NCBI RefSeq assembly: GCF_022049065.2
Contig: NZ_CP095743.1
Span: forward strand, 449,001-513,000
Origin: Niallia sp. Man26
Lineage (GTDB): Bacteria; Bacillota; Bacilli; Bacillales; Cytobacillaceae
Direction: 5' to 3'
DNA: 64,000 bases
The translations under genes were made by a program, and so were the position numbers. This document shows, piece after piece, positions 34,613 through 43,706 of the stretch. The notes under the pieces were generated by a model. It saw nothing but the letters and a program-made list of their open reading frames with translations. It did no database searches and was not told where the DNA came from. Every line of letters begins with the position of its first letter. The stretch's first letter is position 1.

Positions 34613-34653
34613 AAAAAAGAAAGTCTGCATTTCTCAGCAGACTTTCTTTTTTT
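34613..34653 (+). terminator. Terminator of sasA
   Basis: AAAGAAAGTCTGC / GCAGACTTTCTTT with an 8-nt loop and a long T run. Confidence 0.92.
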
Positions 34654-34814
34654 CTTAAACTGCTGTTTCGATGATTGCATATCTATTTTTACGAGAATAA
34701 TTTATAATAAGGAGATGCTTTTGTATTTGAACCTTTAGATGTTCTAATAAACATAATCCTTATAACAAAAAGGAACAGTAAAAAGCAGCAGCTGCAATGA
34801 AAAAGGAGAATAAA

Positions 34815-35954
34815 ATGAGTAACCAAACCCTTTTAAATAAGATGAAACCATTTATAGAAGAAAACTGGGCTAAACAAGGTTTTCAAAAACCAACAACTAT
34901 TCAAGACAAGGCTATTCCGGAGATTTTAGATGGCAAGGACATCATCGCTGAATCGCCAACAGGTACGGGAAAAACATTGGCATACTTGCTGCCGGTATTA
35001 AATAAGATTAACGCAGAATCCAAGGCTATGCAGGCAGTAATATTGGCCTCTTCTCAGGAGTTGGTTATGCAAATTCTGGCTGAGGTTCAAAAATGGGGAG
35101 AGAACAGCGGTGTGAGATCTGCTTCGTTCATTGGCGGAGCTAATGTAAAAAGGCAATTAGAAAAGCTGAAGAAAAATCCTCATCTTGCTATTTGCACACC
35201 TGGAAGGGCTTTGGAGCTTATTAAGCAAAAGAAGCTAAAAATGCATGAAGTAAGAACAATTGTCCTTGATGAGGCTGATCAGCTTCTCGTTCCAGAGCAT
35301 ATTGAATATGTACGCCAAATCATTAAAGCGACACAGAAAGAGGAAAGACAGGTTGTAATGTTCTCAGCAACGTTGACAGACAGAACAGAAGCGCTTGGCA
35401 AGGAACTGCTTTTAGATCCAGCAGTTATTCGAGTTAAAAAGGATACTACTATTGAAGCAGCAGATGTGCAGCATATATATTTTCAGGCAGAGCATCGAGA
35501 CAAAATTAAACTGATGGAGAAAATCTCTCGTCTTGAAAATGCAAAGGTGCTTGTTTTTATTAAGGACATTGGAAATTTAGATGTGCTTCATGAAAAATTA
35601 GCCTTCAAGGAAATTAAAACGAGCAAGCTCCATAGTGATCTTAACAAGATGGACAGGCAAAAATATACAAGACTGTTCCGGTCTGGCAAAACGAGTATGC
35701 TGCTGGCAACAGATGTTGCAGCACGCGGGCTAGATATCCAAAATATAACCCATGTTGTGCATTTTGATTTTGCAAAAGACAAGACCCAATATATTCACCG
35801 TTCCGGCCGAACAGGACGATTCGGTAAAGAAGGTACAGTCATCAGCCTTGTAACAGAAAGAGAAGAACGGGAATTGAAGCAAATGCTGAAAGAATTAAAA
35901 CTTCCCCTCAAACGCAAAGTTTTTTATCAAGGTGAAATTACAGACGTACAATAA
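34815..35954 (+). CDS. yfmL: DEAD-box RNA helicase (YfmL type)
   Basis: A compact 379-residue helicase without C-terminal extension, like B. subtilis YfmL (376), which acts in ribosome assembly and cold growth. Motifs in order: Q motif GFQKPTTIQ, Walker A SPTGTGKT, GGANVKRQLEKLKKNPH, TPGRALELI, DEAD (VLDEADQLL), SAT (FSATLTD), ATDVAARGLDI, HRSGRTGRFG. The ATG at 34815 follows AAAGGAGAATAAA; an in-frame ATG at 34797 lacks a site. Single gene, ended by a hairpin. Confidence 0.93.
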   Translation: MSNQTLLNKMKPFIEENWAKQGFQKPTTIQDKAIPEILDGKDIIAESPTGTGKTLAYLLPVLNKINAESKAMQAVILASSQELVMQILAEVQKWGENSGVRSASFIGGANVKRQLEKLKKNPHLAICTPGRALELIKQKKLKMHEVRTIVLDEADQLLVPEHIEYVRQIIKATQKEERQVVMFSATLTDRTEALGKELLLDPAVIRVKKDTTIEAADVQHIYFQAEHRDKIKLMEKISRLENAKVLVFIKDIGNLDVLHEKLAFKEIKTSKLHSDLNKMDRQKYTRLFRSGKTSMLLATDVAARGLDIQNITHVVHFDFAKDKTQYIHRSGRTGRFGKEGTVISLVTEREERELKQMLKELKLPLKRKVFYQGEITDVQ

Positions 35955-35966
35955 AATAATCAACTC

Positions 35967-35999
35967 AAATGCCGCTAAAAAATTAGCGGCATTTTTTTA
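35967..35999 (+). terminator. Terminator of yfmL
   Basis: AAATGCCGCTAA / TTAGCGGCATTT with a 4-nt loop, followed by T run. Confidence 0.92.
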
Positions 36000-36084
36000 T
36001 TTTTATGCCTGCAAATTTTTACTACATAATATTGGAGAATTTTCACAAGATAAGACAAGAATAATATTTTGCAGGTGAATTAAT

Positions 36085-36321
36085 ATGGTTACATTTGTTT
36101 ATTTATTGCTGATTGGCATGATGGGAAGCCTTACCCTGATTTTAGATATGTTCGTATTTCATGACAGCCTAAAGAATTGCTTTATGAACATATATAAGGC
36201 TGAAGTTGGAGCAGGAGCAATCACTATTGTCTTAACAGCAGGCTTTGGCTTTATCTGGTCTGTAGTGGTTGATTTCAGGAGGCTGAAAAAGAAGCTGCAG
36301 GGAAACAAAACCAATGCTTGA
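36085..36321 (+). CDS. Small two-span membrane protein at the head of the ger operon
   Basis: A 78-residue protein with two hydrophobic segments (about 3-25 and 43-62) and a basic C-terminal tail (RRLKKKLQGNK). The ATG follows GCAGGTGAATTAAT. It lies 37 nt before the first GerB-type gene and is probably cotranscribed. Small membrane proteins accompany some Bacillus germinant receptors (the GerD/2TM-type D subunits), and its two-span form fits that group; this is an inference, since I do not recognise the sequence itself. A CATAATA element at 36025-36031 could be a SigG -10, but the -35 is poor. Confidence 0.6.
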   Translation: MVTFVYLLLIGMMGSLTLILDMFVFHDSLKNCFMNIYKAEVGAGAITIVLTAGFGFIWSVVVDFRRLKKKLQGNKTNA

Positions 36322-36358
36322 AACTATTTATGTTAAAAACTAAAGGAAGTGGAGTCCA

Positions 36359-37483
36359 ATGCTCAAAGAGAACATTTCTTTAAGCCAATTAGCAGCATTA
36401 GTATTCAATTTTCAAATTGGCAGCTCCATTGTTTTCGGACTTGCATTAGACGCAAAAGAGGATGCATGGATTGCTCTCTTTATTGCATTTGGCTTTGGGA
36501 TTTTCATCACTATGTTTTATTTATATTTAAGCTCACTGCTTCCTGGGAAAAATTTGTATGAGATGTTTGAGTACTGCTTTAAAAGACCGATAGCAATATG
36601 TATTAGCTTCGTGTACATCATTTATTTCTTGTACTATGCTTGCCGGATTATAAGAGACTTTGGAGAATTGATATCTGCGACGGTACTGCCGACCACTCCC
36701 ATTGAATTCAGTACTTTTACACTGCTACTTGTGATAGGTTATGTGCTCTATTTAGGGATTGAGGTGCTGGCAAGGACATCTGAGATATTCACACCATATG
36801 CGATTATTTTTATGGTCCTATTAATTGTGTTTTTATATTCGGGGAAAAACCTGGATATGACAAATGTCAAACCTGTTTTAGGAGAAGGATTCAGCCCTTT
36901 ATGGAAGGTGATTTTTCCTTATGAACTCGTACGTCCATATGGCCAGCTGCTTATTTTAACATTCATCCTTCCGAGTGTATCCAGATTAGATCAGAGCGCC
37001 AAAGTCGTAATGTCCAGCATGATTATTTCCAGCCTTTTGCTGATAGCATCATCTATGCTGATTATTCTGGCGTTAGGTCAAAATATTGCTCTTCGTTCTA
37101 ATTTCCCGCTGTTGAGCGCTGCCCGTCTTATCTCTATTGGGGAATTCATTCAGCGGGTTGATGCAATCGTTGTTTTTACAATGGTGCTAGGGACATTAGT
37201 GAAAAGCTCTATTTACATATATGGAGGATTGAAGGGACTAGAGTATGTATTTTCGATTCCATTTCGCTTTTTTGCAATTCCCGTTTCATGTTTAATTTCA
37301 CTATTCTCGATTTTTATTGCAAAAGGCTATTCCGATCATATTAACGAAGGACTGCTTTCCAATCCTTTCTTGCTGCATGTACCGCTGCAATTTGGGCTGC
37401 CTGCATTGTTATTAGTTATCCTGCTCTTTAAAAAATGGAGAGGGAAAAACAATGGCAAACAGATGAAGGAAAGGAATATGTAA
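36359..37483 (+). CDS. Spore germinant receptor B subunit (GerB/GerKB permease family), copy 1
   Basis: A 374-residue, about ten-span membrane protein of the spore germination APC-like superfamily. Typical segments: ENISLSQLAALVFNFQIGSSIVF, CRIIRDFGELISATVLPTTPIEF, IGYVLYLGIEVLARTSEIFTPYA, RSNFPLLSAARLISIGEFIQRVDA. B subunits bind the germinant in the spore inner membrane. The ATG follows GGAAGTGGAG. Immediately followed by a close paralogue, then A and C subunits. Confidence 0.9.
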   Translation: MLKENISLSQLAALVFNFQIGSSIVFGLALDAKEDAWIALFIAFGFGIFITMFYLYLSSLLPGKNLYEMFEYCFKRPIAICISFVYIIYFLYYACRIIRDFGELISATVLPTTPIEFSTFTLLLVIGYVLYLGIEVLARTSEIFTPYAIIFMVLLIVFLYSGKNLDMTNVKPVLGEGFSPLWKVIFPYELVRPYGQLLILTFILPSVSRLDQSAKVVMSSMIISSLLLIASSMLIILALGQNIALRSNFPLLSAARLISIGEFIQRVDAIVVFTMVLGTLVKSSIYIYGGLKGLEYVFSIPFRFFAIPVSCLISLFSIFIAKGYSDHINEGLLSNPFLLHVPLQFGLPALLLVILLFKKWRGKNNGKQMKERNM

Positions 37484-37522
37484 AGTAATTTGCTGTGCAA
37501 TAATCCATAAGGTGTTGAGCGT

Positions 37523-38641
37523 ATGCTAAAGGAAAATATTTCATTAAGCCAATTAATCACATTAGTTATAAATTTCCTGCTCGGCAGCGCTATTGTAGTC
37601 GGAGTAGGGTTAGAGGCGAAGCGGGATGCATGGATGGTCGTAATTGCAGGCTTTTTTATCGGAATCCTCATCATGTCTGCTTATTATTTTTTACTGTCTT
37701 TGCAGCCTGGAAAAAACCTCTTTGAAATAATGGAAATTTGCTTTTCCAGACCTGTAGCAGTCGTTATGTCTCTCGTATATATTTGCTACTTTTTGTATAT
37801 AGCATGCCGGGTAATTAGAGATTTTGGAGAGCTGATTTCAGCAGCGATTCTTCCGTTAACGCCCATTGAAGTTACAGTAGTTCTGCCTGTCCTTGTCATA
37901 GGTTATATCCTCTATATGGGGATTGAAGTGTTGGGACGAACCTCTGAAATCTTTACACCATATACATTTGCCTTCATGCTCTTGTTGTTTATTTTCTTGT
38001 ATGGGAGCGGAAATATTGAGCTGGACAATCTTCAGCCAGTTGCTTCAACCGGTTTTATGCCAATCCTGAAAGCAATCATTCCCTCTATCTCTGTTTTTCC
38101 CTTTGGGGAGCTGATTGCATTCACAGTGGTCCTTGCAGATGTGACGAACTTCAAGTACAGCAGGAAAGTAAGCCTTATGGGTGTTACCATTGCTAGTTTC
38201 CTGCTGCTTCTGTCTGTGTTTTTAATCGTCACATCTTTAGGGGAAAACATCGCTCTTCGTTCCAATTTTCCTCTGCTTAGTGCAGCGAGGCTTGTGAGTA
38301 TTGGTGAATTTATTGAACGGATTGATGCATTAGTCGTCTTCATTATCATGCTCGGAATTTTAATTAAGAGCTCTGTCTTTATTTATGGCGGTCTCAAAGG
38401 ATTAGAGTATGTATTCAATAAGCCATACCGGTTTTTTTCTATCCCAGTTGCCTGCATCGTCTCGATCTTCGCTGTTTTTATTAGTAATGACTTTGCAGAC
38501 CATATAAAAGAGGGTCTTTATGTGGATATATTTATCTTACATCTGCCATTGGAATATGGGTTCCCAATTTTAGTGCTGGCCACATTACTGTTTAAAAAGT
38601 GGAGGAAAGACCGAGGCTCAGGCAAGGAGGCAAAAGCATGA
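37523..38641 (+). CDS. Spore germinant receptor B subunit (GerB/GerKB permease family), copy 2
   Basis: A 372-residue paralogue of the preceding protein; the two begin with MLKENISLSQL and share long blocks (CRVIRDFGELISAAILPLTPIE, IGYILYMGIEVLGRTSEIFTPYT, ENIALRSNFPLLSAARLVSIGEF). It arose by tandem duplication. Differences concentrate around residues 170-240 and between spans, where germinant specificity may sit. Its stop overlaps the A-subunit start by 4 nt (ATGA), so these two are translationally coupled. Confidence 0.9.
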   Translation: MLKENISLSQLITLVINFLLGSAIVVGVGLEAKRDAWMVVIAGFFIGILIMSAYYFLLSLQPGKNLFEIMEICFSRPVAVVMSLVYICYFLYIACRVIRDFGELISAAILPLTPIEVTVVLPVLVIGYILYMGIEVLGRTSEIFTPYTFAFMLLLFIFLYGSGNIELDNLQPVASTGFMPILKAIIPSISVFPFGELIAFTVVLADVTNFKYSRKVSLMGVTIASFLLLLSVFLIVTSLGENIALRSNFPLLSAARLVSIGEFIERIDALVVFIIMLGILIKSSVFIYGGLKGLEYVFNKPYRFFSIPVACIVSIFAVFISNDFADHIKEGLYVDIFILHLPLEYGFPILVLATLLFKKWRKDRGSGKEAKA

Positions 38642-40236
38642 AGAAGTTCTTGAAAAAACTGCTTTCCATCAACAGCAAAAAACAAATACCTTCTAATACG
38701 AAACCGACAAAAGCGGAAGAAATTGAAATGAAAGAAATCAGCTTTGAAACCGTGAAGGACGAGATTAAAAGGATTTTTGGCAATACAGCAGATTTAAAGG
38801 CAGATGATGTATTAGTAGGTAAGTCAGAAGCGATTATTTTTTATTTAGACACGGTCATCAATACCGACTTTCTCAAGGATATGCTTGGACAAACTTTGGA
38901 AAGTCCTGTTGAACAGGATATTAAGATTACGAGTGAAGAAGAATTGCGAGCATTTGGGAAAAAAGCTTTTGGTGTGTCAGGCTATAAACTTATTAATACA
39001 ATCAGTGAAATGACAGAGACAATTCTTGAGGGAAGAATTGCTGTTGTTATAAAAGGGATACCGGCTGCACTCACTATCAGCTTCATCAACAGTGAAGGAA
39101 GAACCGTTTCGGAGCCGACTACACAAACAGTTGTAAGAGGTCCAAAGGATGCATTTGTTGAGGACATATCAACCAACATTAATTTAATCCGGAAAAGGAT
39201 AAAAAACCATAATCTCCAGTTTGAGAAATTCAAGGTAGGAAATGAAACGAGAACGAGTGTGTATGTCGGCTCCATAAAAGGGGTTGTGAATGAAAAGATA
39301 TTAGAAGAGGTGCGGAAACGAATAAAAGATATTAATATTTCCGCTGTTTTTGAATCTGCGAACATAGAAGAGCTCATTCAGGATAAATCGGCGACTGTCT
39401 TTCCTCTGGCTTTGAATACAGAGCGGCCGGATTCAGTCTGCTCAGCGCTTTTGGATGGAAAAATCGCTATCATAACCGACGGGACACCGTTTATTTTGCT
39501 GGTGCCTGCCGTACTGACAGATTTCTTTATTTCATCTGAGGATAATTACCAGAATTATTTCATGTCCAGCTTTATCAGGATGATCCGATACCTGTCGTTT
39601 ATGATTGGTTTGCTGATGCCTTCTGCCTATGTAGGAGTATTAACCTTCCACCCAGAGCTTTTGCCGACAACTTTGCTGTTAAGCGTAATTGCCCAGCGGG
39701 AGGGTGTGCCGTTCCCGGCAGTTATTGAAGTATTTATTATGGAGATAACCTTTGAAATTCTCCGTGAGGCCGGTGTCCGCATGCCAAGGGCAGTAGGTCA
39801 GACAGTATCCATCGTTGGAGCATTGGTAATCGGGCAAGCTGCAGCAGAAGCGGGAATCATTTCTAATATTATGGTAATTATTGTAGCGATCACAGCGATT
39901 GCTAACTTTGTCTTTCCGAATTACAGCTTTGCGAATGCCTCCCGGTTGATACGGTTCGTGCTTATTATTGTTGCATCGATACTCGGATTGTATGGAGTAT
40001 TACTTGTGCTGATATTTATGGTTGCCCACCTTAGCTCGCTCCGTTCCTTTGGTGTGCCGTACTTGGCGCCAGTTGCACCGTTTATTGTCGAGGATCAAAA
40101 GGATATATTTATTCGCACGCCAATCTGGTTTCAAAATAAGCGGCCTGCCTATTTAAGTCCTAGCAGCACAGATAAGCAAAAGCCGCAAGGTTCACCATCT
40201 CCTCCTAAACAGACGAAAGGAGGAAGCGGGGATTGA
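38638..40236 (+). CDS. Spore germinant receptor A subunit (GerA/GerKA family)
   Basis: A 532-residue protein: a soluble N-terminal domain of about 270 residues (DDVLVGKSEAIIFYLDTVIN, RGPKDAFVEDISTNINLIRKRIK, the GerA hallmark) followed by a membrane part with about five spans (SFMIGLLMPSAYVGVLTFHPELLPTTLLLS, REGVPFPAVIEVFIMEITFEILREAG). The C terminus is Pro/Lys/Ser-rich. A subunits oligomerise into a germinant-gated channel. The ATG at 38638 follows AAGGAGG. The next gene starts inside its last codons. Confidence 0.92.
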   Translation: MKKFLKKLLSINSKKQIPSNTKPTKAEEIEMKEISFETVKDEIKRIFGNTADLKADDVLVGKSEAIIFYLDTVINTDFLKDMLGQTLESPVEQDIKITSEEELRAFGKKAFGVSGYKLINTISEMTETILEGRIAVVIKGIPAALTISFINSEGRTVSEPTTQTVVRGPKDAFVEDISTNINLIRKRIKNHNLQFEKFKVGNETRTSVYVGSIKGVVNEKILEEVRKRIKDINISAVFESANIEELIQDKSATVFPLALNTERPDSVCSALLDGKIAIITDGTPFILLVPAVLTDFFISSEDNYQNYFMSSFIRMIRYLSFMIGLLMPSAYVGVLTFHPELLPTTLLLSVIAQREGVPFPAVIEVFIMEITFEILREAGVRMPRAVGQTVSIVGALVIGQAAAEAGIISNIMVIIVAITAIANFVFPNYSFANASRLIRFVLIIVASILGLYGVLLVLIFMVAHLSSLRSFGVPYLAPVAPFIVEDQKDIFIRTPIWFQNKRPAYLSPSSTDKQKPQGSPSPPKQTKGGSGD

Positions 40237-41429
40237 AGCTTTATGGAAAACTGCTTATCTCCATTATGATTGTTTTCCTTTTGAGTGGCTGCTGGGATCG
40301 GAAGGAACTGTCAGAAATTAAACTCGTTTCAGGGATGGCGGTTGATAGAGGAGATGACGGCAAATATAAAGTGACGGTAGAGGCATTAAATGCAGCAGAA
40401 TTGAATTCACGGACGAGCGGAGGCAATGCTCCTGCATTAGTAGAAACGATTGAAGGAGAGACCTTATCGGAAATCAGTCATCAATTCAGCCAGTATTATG
40501 CTCAATACCTTGTTTTTTCTCATATGAAGCTCCTCGTTATTGGAGAAGATGTAGCAAGGACTGGGATGATTGATTTTATTGATTATTTAGAAAGAAACAG
40601 GGAGCTTCGTGATGACTTCAAAATTCTAATTGCAAAGGACACGAAAGCGTCCGATGTGTTAAAGGTGACAAATCTCTACAGGAAATCCTCTTCTCTGAAG
40701 TTGTCGACACAGCTTGAAAACATGTTCCAAGACTGGGGCGGAGATCCGGATATGAGAATAAATGACTTTATCAATGACATCACTTTAGAAGGGAAGGAAG
40801 CAATTTTAAATGCAGTAGTTGTACAAGGAGACAAGAAAGTTGGAGCAACTGTTGAAAATATGAATAATGTTACACCAGAAGCAATCGTACTAGTTGATTC
40901 CCTTGCGGTTTTTGACAAAAAGAAGCTAGTCGGCTTTTTGCCAATAGAGGACACTCGAGTGTATTTATGGATAACAAATAAATTTCAAAATACAACCTTG
41001 ACAGTACAATGCGGGGATGATGAATATAGTGCTGTGAGAATTATCCACTCAACAACAGATGTCCAGACGAAAATGGATGGAGTAATACCTGAATTCAACA
41101 TCAATATTAAAGCAGAAGGCTATATTGAAGGCACACAATGCTTTAAAGCATTGGATAAAATAGAGACCTTTCAAAAGTATGAAGACCTTGTCAGTAAAGA
41201 TGCATCAGAAAAAATTAAAAGCACAGTCGAAAAAATGCAAAATGAATATGGGCTGGATATATTTGGATTCGGAGAAATGATGAGAAGGCAGCATAATGAC
41301 CAGTTTGCAAAGATAAAGGACGACTGGAACAAATACTTTTCAGAGGCCAAAGTAAATGTGGACTTTGAGTTCATCTTAAGAAGGACAGGAATCAGGTCAG
41401 ACAGTTTCCTTGACGAAGTAGAGAAATAA
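40233..41429 (+). CDS. Spore germinant receptor C subunit, lipoprotein (GerC/GerKC family)
   Basis: A 398-residue lipoprotein with signal peptide and lipobox LLSGC (Cys20) followed by WDRKELSEI, the hallmark of GerC. The later GerC domain includes YAQYLVFSHMKLLVIGEDVA and LERNRELRDDFKILIAK. Start codon is TTG at 40233, overlapping the A-subunit stop, with AAAGGAGG upstream. It needs GerF/Lgt diacylglyceryl attachment. Ends the B-B-A-C operon; no strong terminator follows before the thiamine riboswitch. Confidence 0.92.
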   Translation: MKLYGKLLISIMIVFLLSGCWDRKELSEIKLVSGMAVDRGDDGKYKVTVEALNAAELNSRTSGGNAPALVETIEGETLSEISHQFSQYYAQYLVFSHMKLLVIGEDVARTGMIDFIDYLERNRELRDDFKILIAKDTKASDVLKVTNLYRKSSSLKLSTQLENMFQDWGGDPDMRINDFINDITLEGKEAILNAVVVQGDKKVGATVENMNNVTPEAIVLVDSLAVFDKKKLVGFLPIEDTRVYLWITNKFQNTTLTVQCGDDEYSAVRIIHSTTDVQTKMDGVIPEFNINIKAEGYIEGTQCFKALDKIETFQKYEDLVSKDASEKIKSTVEKMQNEYGLDIFGFGEMMRRQHNDQFAKIKDDWNKYFSEAKVNVDFEFILRRTGIRSDSFLDEVEK

Positions 41430-41523
41430 CGAAAAATAATAATGATTCCCAAAATTTAATATAATTGCTTGAAATATGAAATAGATATGATATTCTGTAT
41501 GTACAAACGAAAATTAAATGAGA

Positions 41524-41640
41524 AATCATCACTAGGGGATCCCTTGATAAGGGCTGAGAATAAAGTAGCTACTTTTAAACCCTCATAACCTGAACAGGTT
41601 CGTACCTGCGTAGGAAAGTGGAAGATTGTTTTGTTATGTA
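41524..41640 (+). promoter_or_regulatory. TPP riboswitch (THI element)
   Basis: It contains the aptamer landmarks GGGGATCCCTTGATAAGGG-CTGAGA (P2/P3 with the CTGAGA core) and ACCCTCATAACCTGAACAGGTT...TACCTGCGTAGGAAAGTGG (P4/P5 and P1 3' strand). TAGGAAAGTGG (41611-41621) at the aptamer 3' end is exactly complementary to CCACTTTCCTA (41667-41677) in the terminator 5' arm, so an antiterminator forms when TPP is absent. It controls the tenI-thiOSGF operon. Confidence 0.95.
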
Positions 41641-41662
41641 CTTTTTACTGTTCATACAATCA

Positions 41663-41699
41663 AAAGCCACTTTCCTATGGGATAAAGTGGCTTTTTTTA
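41663..41699 (+). terminator. TPP-controlled transcription terminator
   Basis: AAAGCCACTTT (41663-41673) pairs with AAAGTGGCTTT (41684-41694), followed by T7. The 5' arm competes with the riboswitch 3' end. Confidence 0.92.
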
Positions 41700-41777
41700 T
41701 TGGAAAAAGGGAGGATTGGAGGGATGGCTACCAATTAAAGTTGAGTAATTTCATAGGTAAAGGTGGTTATTGATGAA

Positions 41778-42392
41778 ATGAAGCTTATTGCCATAACAAA
41801 TGATGCTTATTCAGTAGAGGAAACATGCACTAAAATACTGGAGATTCATGATTATGTTGATTTTATTCATATAAGAGAAAAGTCTAAATCGATGCTGGAG
41901 ATATATTGTCTTTGTAAACAGCTTTTGGCAGGAGGGGCAGATAAACGAAAAATAGTTATCAATGGAAGGGAAGAAATCCTGCTTTTAGCCAATATGCTTC
42001 ATGTTCATCTTCCCGAAAAGGGGTTTCTGATTGAAAGGACGCGCCGAAGGACAGCATGCCAGCTCGCCGGGAAATCAGTACATAGCCTTAAGGCAGCACT
42101 AGAAGCAGAAAAGGAAGGGGCAGATTATATTATTTACGGACATTGCTATGAAACGGACAGTAAAAAGGGGATGCCTCCTAATGGAATAAAGACATTGCAA
42201 GAAATCAAGCAGGCAGTCAAGCTTCCTGTATATGCAATCGGCGGGATAAGTGAGGACAAAGTGGCTGGGCTGTATGAATGCGGTGCTGATGGGATTTGCG
42301 TTATGTCAGGGATTTTTGCTGCAGAAAGTCCAAAGCTCGCCGCAAAAAAGTATCAAGAAAGGTGCAAAGAGTATGCAAACACGAAAATTTGA
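41778..42392 (+). CDS. tenI: Thiazole tautomerase TenI
   Basis: Aromatises the thiazole carboxylate phosphate made by ThiG. 204 residues (B. subtilis TenI 205), a ThiE-like TIM barrel: LIAITNDAYSVEE, DFIHIREKSKS, GKSVHSLKAALEAEKEGADYIIYGH, KLPVYAIGGISEDKVAGLYECGADGICVMSGIF. ThiE proper has a different phosphate and pyrimidine site; the TenI assignment rests on the neighbours thiO-thiS-thiG-thiF. The ATG at 41778 follows AAAGGTGG; a GTG at 41763 overlaps that site. It overlaps thiO by 20 nt. Confidence 0.9.
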   Translation: MKLIAITNDAYSVEETCTKILEIHDYVDFIHIREKSKSMLEIYCLCKQLLAGGADKRKIVINGREEILLLANMLHVHLPEKGFLIERTRRRTACQLAGKSVHSLKAALEAEKEGADYIIYGHCYETDSKKGMPPNGIKTLQEIKQAVKLPVYAIGGISEDKVAGLYECGADGICVMSGIFAAESPKLAAKKYQERCKEYANTKI

Positions 42393-43494
42393 AGCTGCTG
42401 TTATTGGCGGCGGCATTATCGGCAGTGCAATTGCTTATCATCTATCCAGTGAAAACATTCAGACTGCCGTATTCGAGGCAAATGAGATTGGCGGGAAAAC
42501 AACAAGCGCTGCAGCAGGAATGCTGGGTGCCCATTCTGAATGGGAGGAATTTAAAGAACTGTATCCATTTGTCGCAGACAGCCACAATTTATATAACCAG
42601 TTGTCGCTGCAGTTAAAAGAGACTTGCGGGATTGATATTGAATTGAAAAAGGGAGGGATTCTTAATCTAGTCTATTCAGAGGAGGAAAAGAAAAAATTTA
42701 ATTCTGTTCTTCACTTACCTTCTGTTTCATGGCTGTCTGCAGAGGAAGTTTGGGAAATAGAGAAGCATGTTAGCCAAGACATCTTCGGTGCTGTATATAT
42801 GAAAGACGATGTCCATGTCACGCCGATATCTGCTTGTAACGGATTCAGCAAAGGTGCCTATCAGCTAGGTGCACAAATCTTTGAACATACGATTGTGCTT
42901 GAAGTGGAGCGATTTGGCAGTGAGTATCTTATAAAAACTACGAAAGGTGATTTCTATGCGGAAAAAGTAATCATTGCCTCTGGAGTATGGACAAATAAGT
43001 TTTTTGCTAAATTTGGACTTGGAAATGCCTTAGTTCCTGTTAAAGGCGAGTGCCTCTCTGTTATCAATGACCGATTGCCTTTGAGCAAAACTTTATTTCA
43101 TGAAAAGAGCTATATTGTGCCAAGAAATAATAATCAGCTAGTAATAGGTGCAACACAGAAATGGAATGATTGGAATGAGTTGCCGAGCTTTGGCGGCATA
43201 CAGGAAATCATGGAGAAGGCACGGAAAATGATGCCAGAGCTTGCATTAATGCGCCCAAGCAGGTTTTGGGCAGGGTTAAGGCCGCAATCCTTCGACAAAA
43301 GACCTTTTATCGGTGAGCATCCTGAAACCACAGGGTTATACTTTGCTGCTGGCCACCAGAGAAACGGCATCTTAATGGCACCAGCAACAGGGATGATGAT
43401 AACAGATTTAATAATGGGAAGAAAGGTGAATGAGCTTTGGCTGAAGGCATTCAGAATCGACAGAGCAGAGCATTCCCAAATGGAGAGGGTGTAA
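42373..43494 (+). CDS. thiO: Glycine oxidase ThiO
   Basis: Oxidises glycine to the imine needed for thiazole formation. 373 residues (B. subtilis ThiO 369). DAO-fold flavoenzyme with FAD motif AAVIGGGIIGSAIAYHL at the N terminus and the C-terminal FAD-binding segment RPFIGEHPETTGLYFAAGHQRNGIL. The ATG at 42373 follows GAAAGGTG inside the end of tenI; the longer frame reaching to 42250 lies wholly inside tenI and is rejected. Three nt separate it from thiS. Confidence 0.93.
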   Translation: MQTRKFEAAVIGGGIIGSAIAYHLSSENIQTAVFEANEIGGKTTSAAAGMLGAHSEWEEFKELYPFVADSHNLYNQLSLQLKETCGIDIELKKGGILNLVYSEEEKKKFNSVLHLPSVSWLSAEEVWEIEKHVSQDIFGAVYMKDDVHVTPISACNGFSKGAYQLGAQIFEHTIVLEVERFGSEYLIKTTKGDFYAEKVIIASGVWTNKFFAKFGLGNALVPVKGECLSVINDRLPLSKTLFHEKSYIVPRNNNQLVIGATQKWNDWNELPSFGGIQEIMEKARKMMPELALMRPSRFWAGLRPQSFDKRPFIGEHPETTGLYFAAGHQRNGILMAPATGMMITDLIMGRKVNELWLKAFRIDRAEHSQMERV

Positions 43495-43497
43495 GAA

Positions 43498-43701
43498 ATG
43501 AATATACAGCTAAATGGGAAAAGCATAGATGTTCCTGATGATATAGGAACATTGCAAGATTTACTAGTTTGGTATGGTTTGCAGGATCGAATGGTTATAG
43601 CTGAATTAAACAGAGAAATTATTAAGAAAGAAACCTATCAATCTACAGCACTTACAGAGAAGGATATTTTAGAGCTTATTCATTTTGTCGGAGGAGGATG
43701 A
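43498..43701 (+). CDS. thiS: Sulfur carrier protein ThiS
   Basis: A 67-residue ubiquitin-like protein ending in VGGG, the di-glycine tail that is adenylated by ThiF and then thiocarboxylated to deliver sulfur to ThiG. The segment LNGKSIDVPDDIGTLQDLL is typical of ThiS. Located between thiO and thiG with 3- and 5-nt gaps. Confidence 0.95.
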   Translation: MNIQLNGKSIDVPDDIGTLQDLLVWYGLQDRMVIAELNREIIKKETYQSTALTEKDILELIHFVGGG

Positions 43702-43706
43702 AATAA

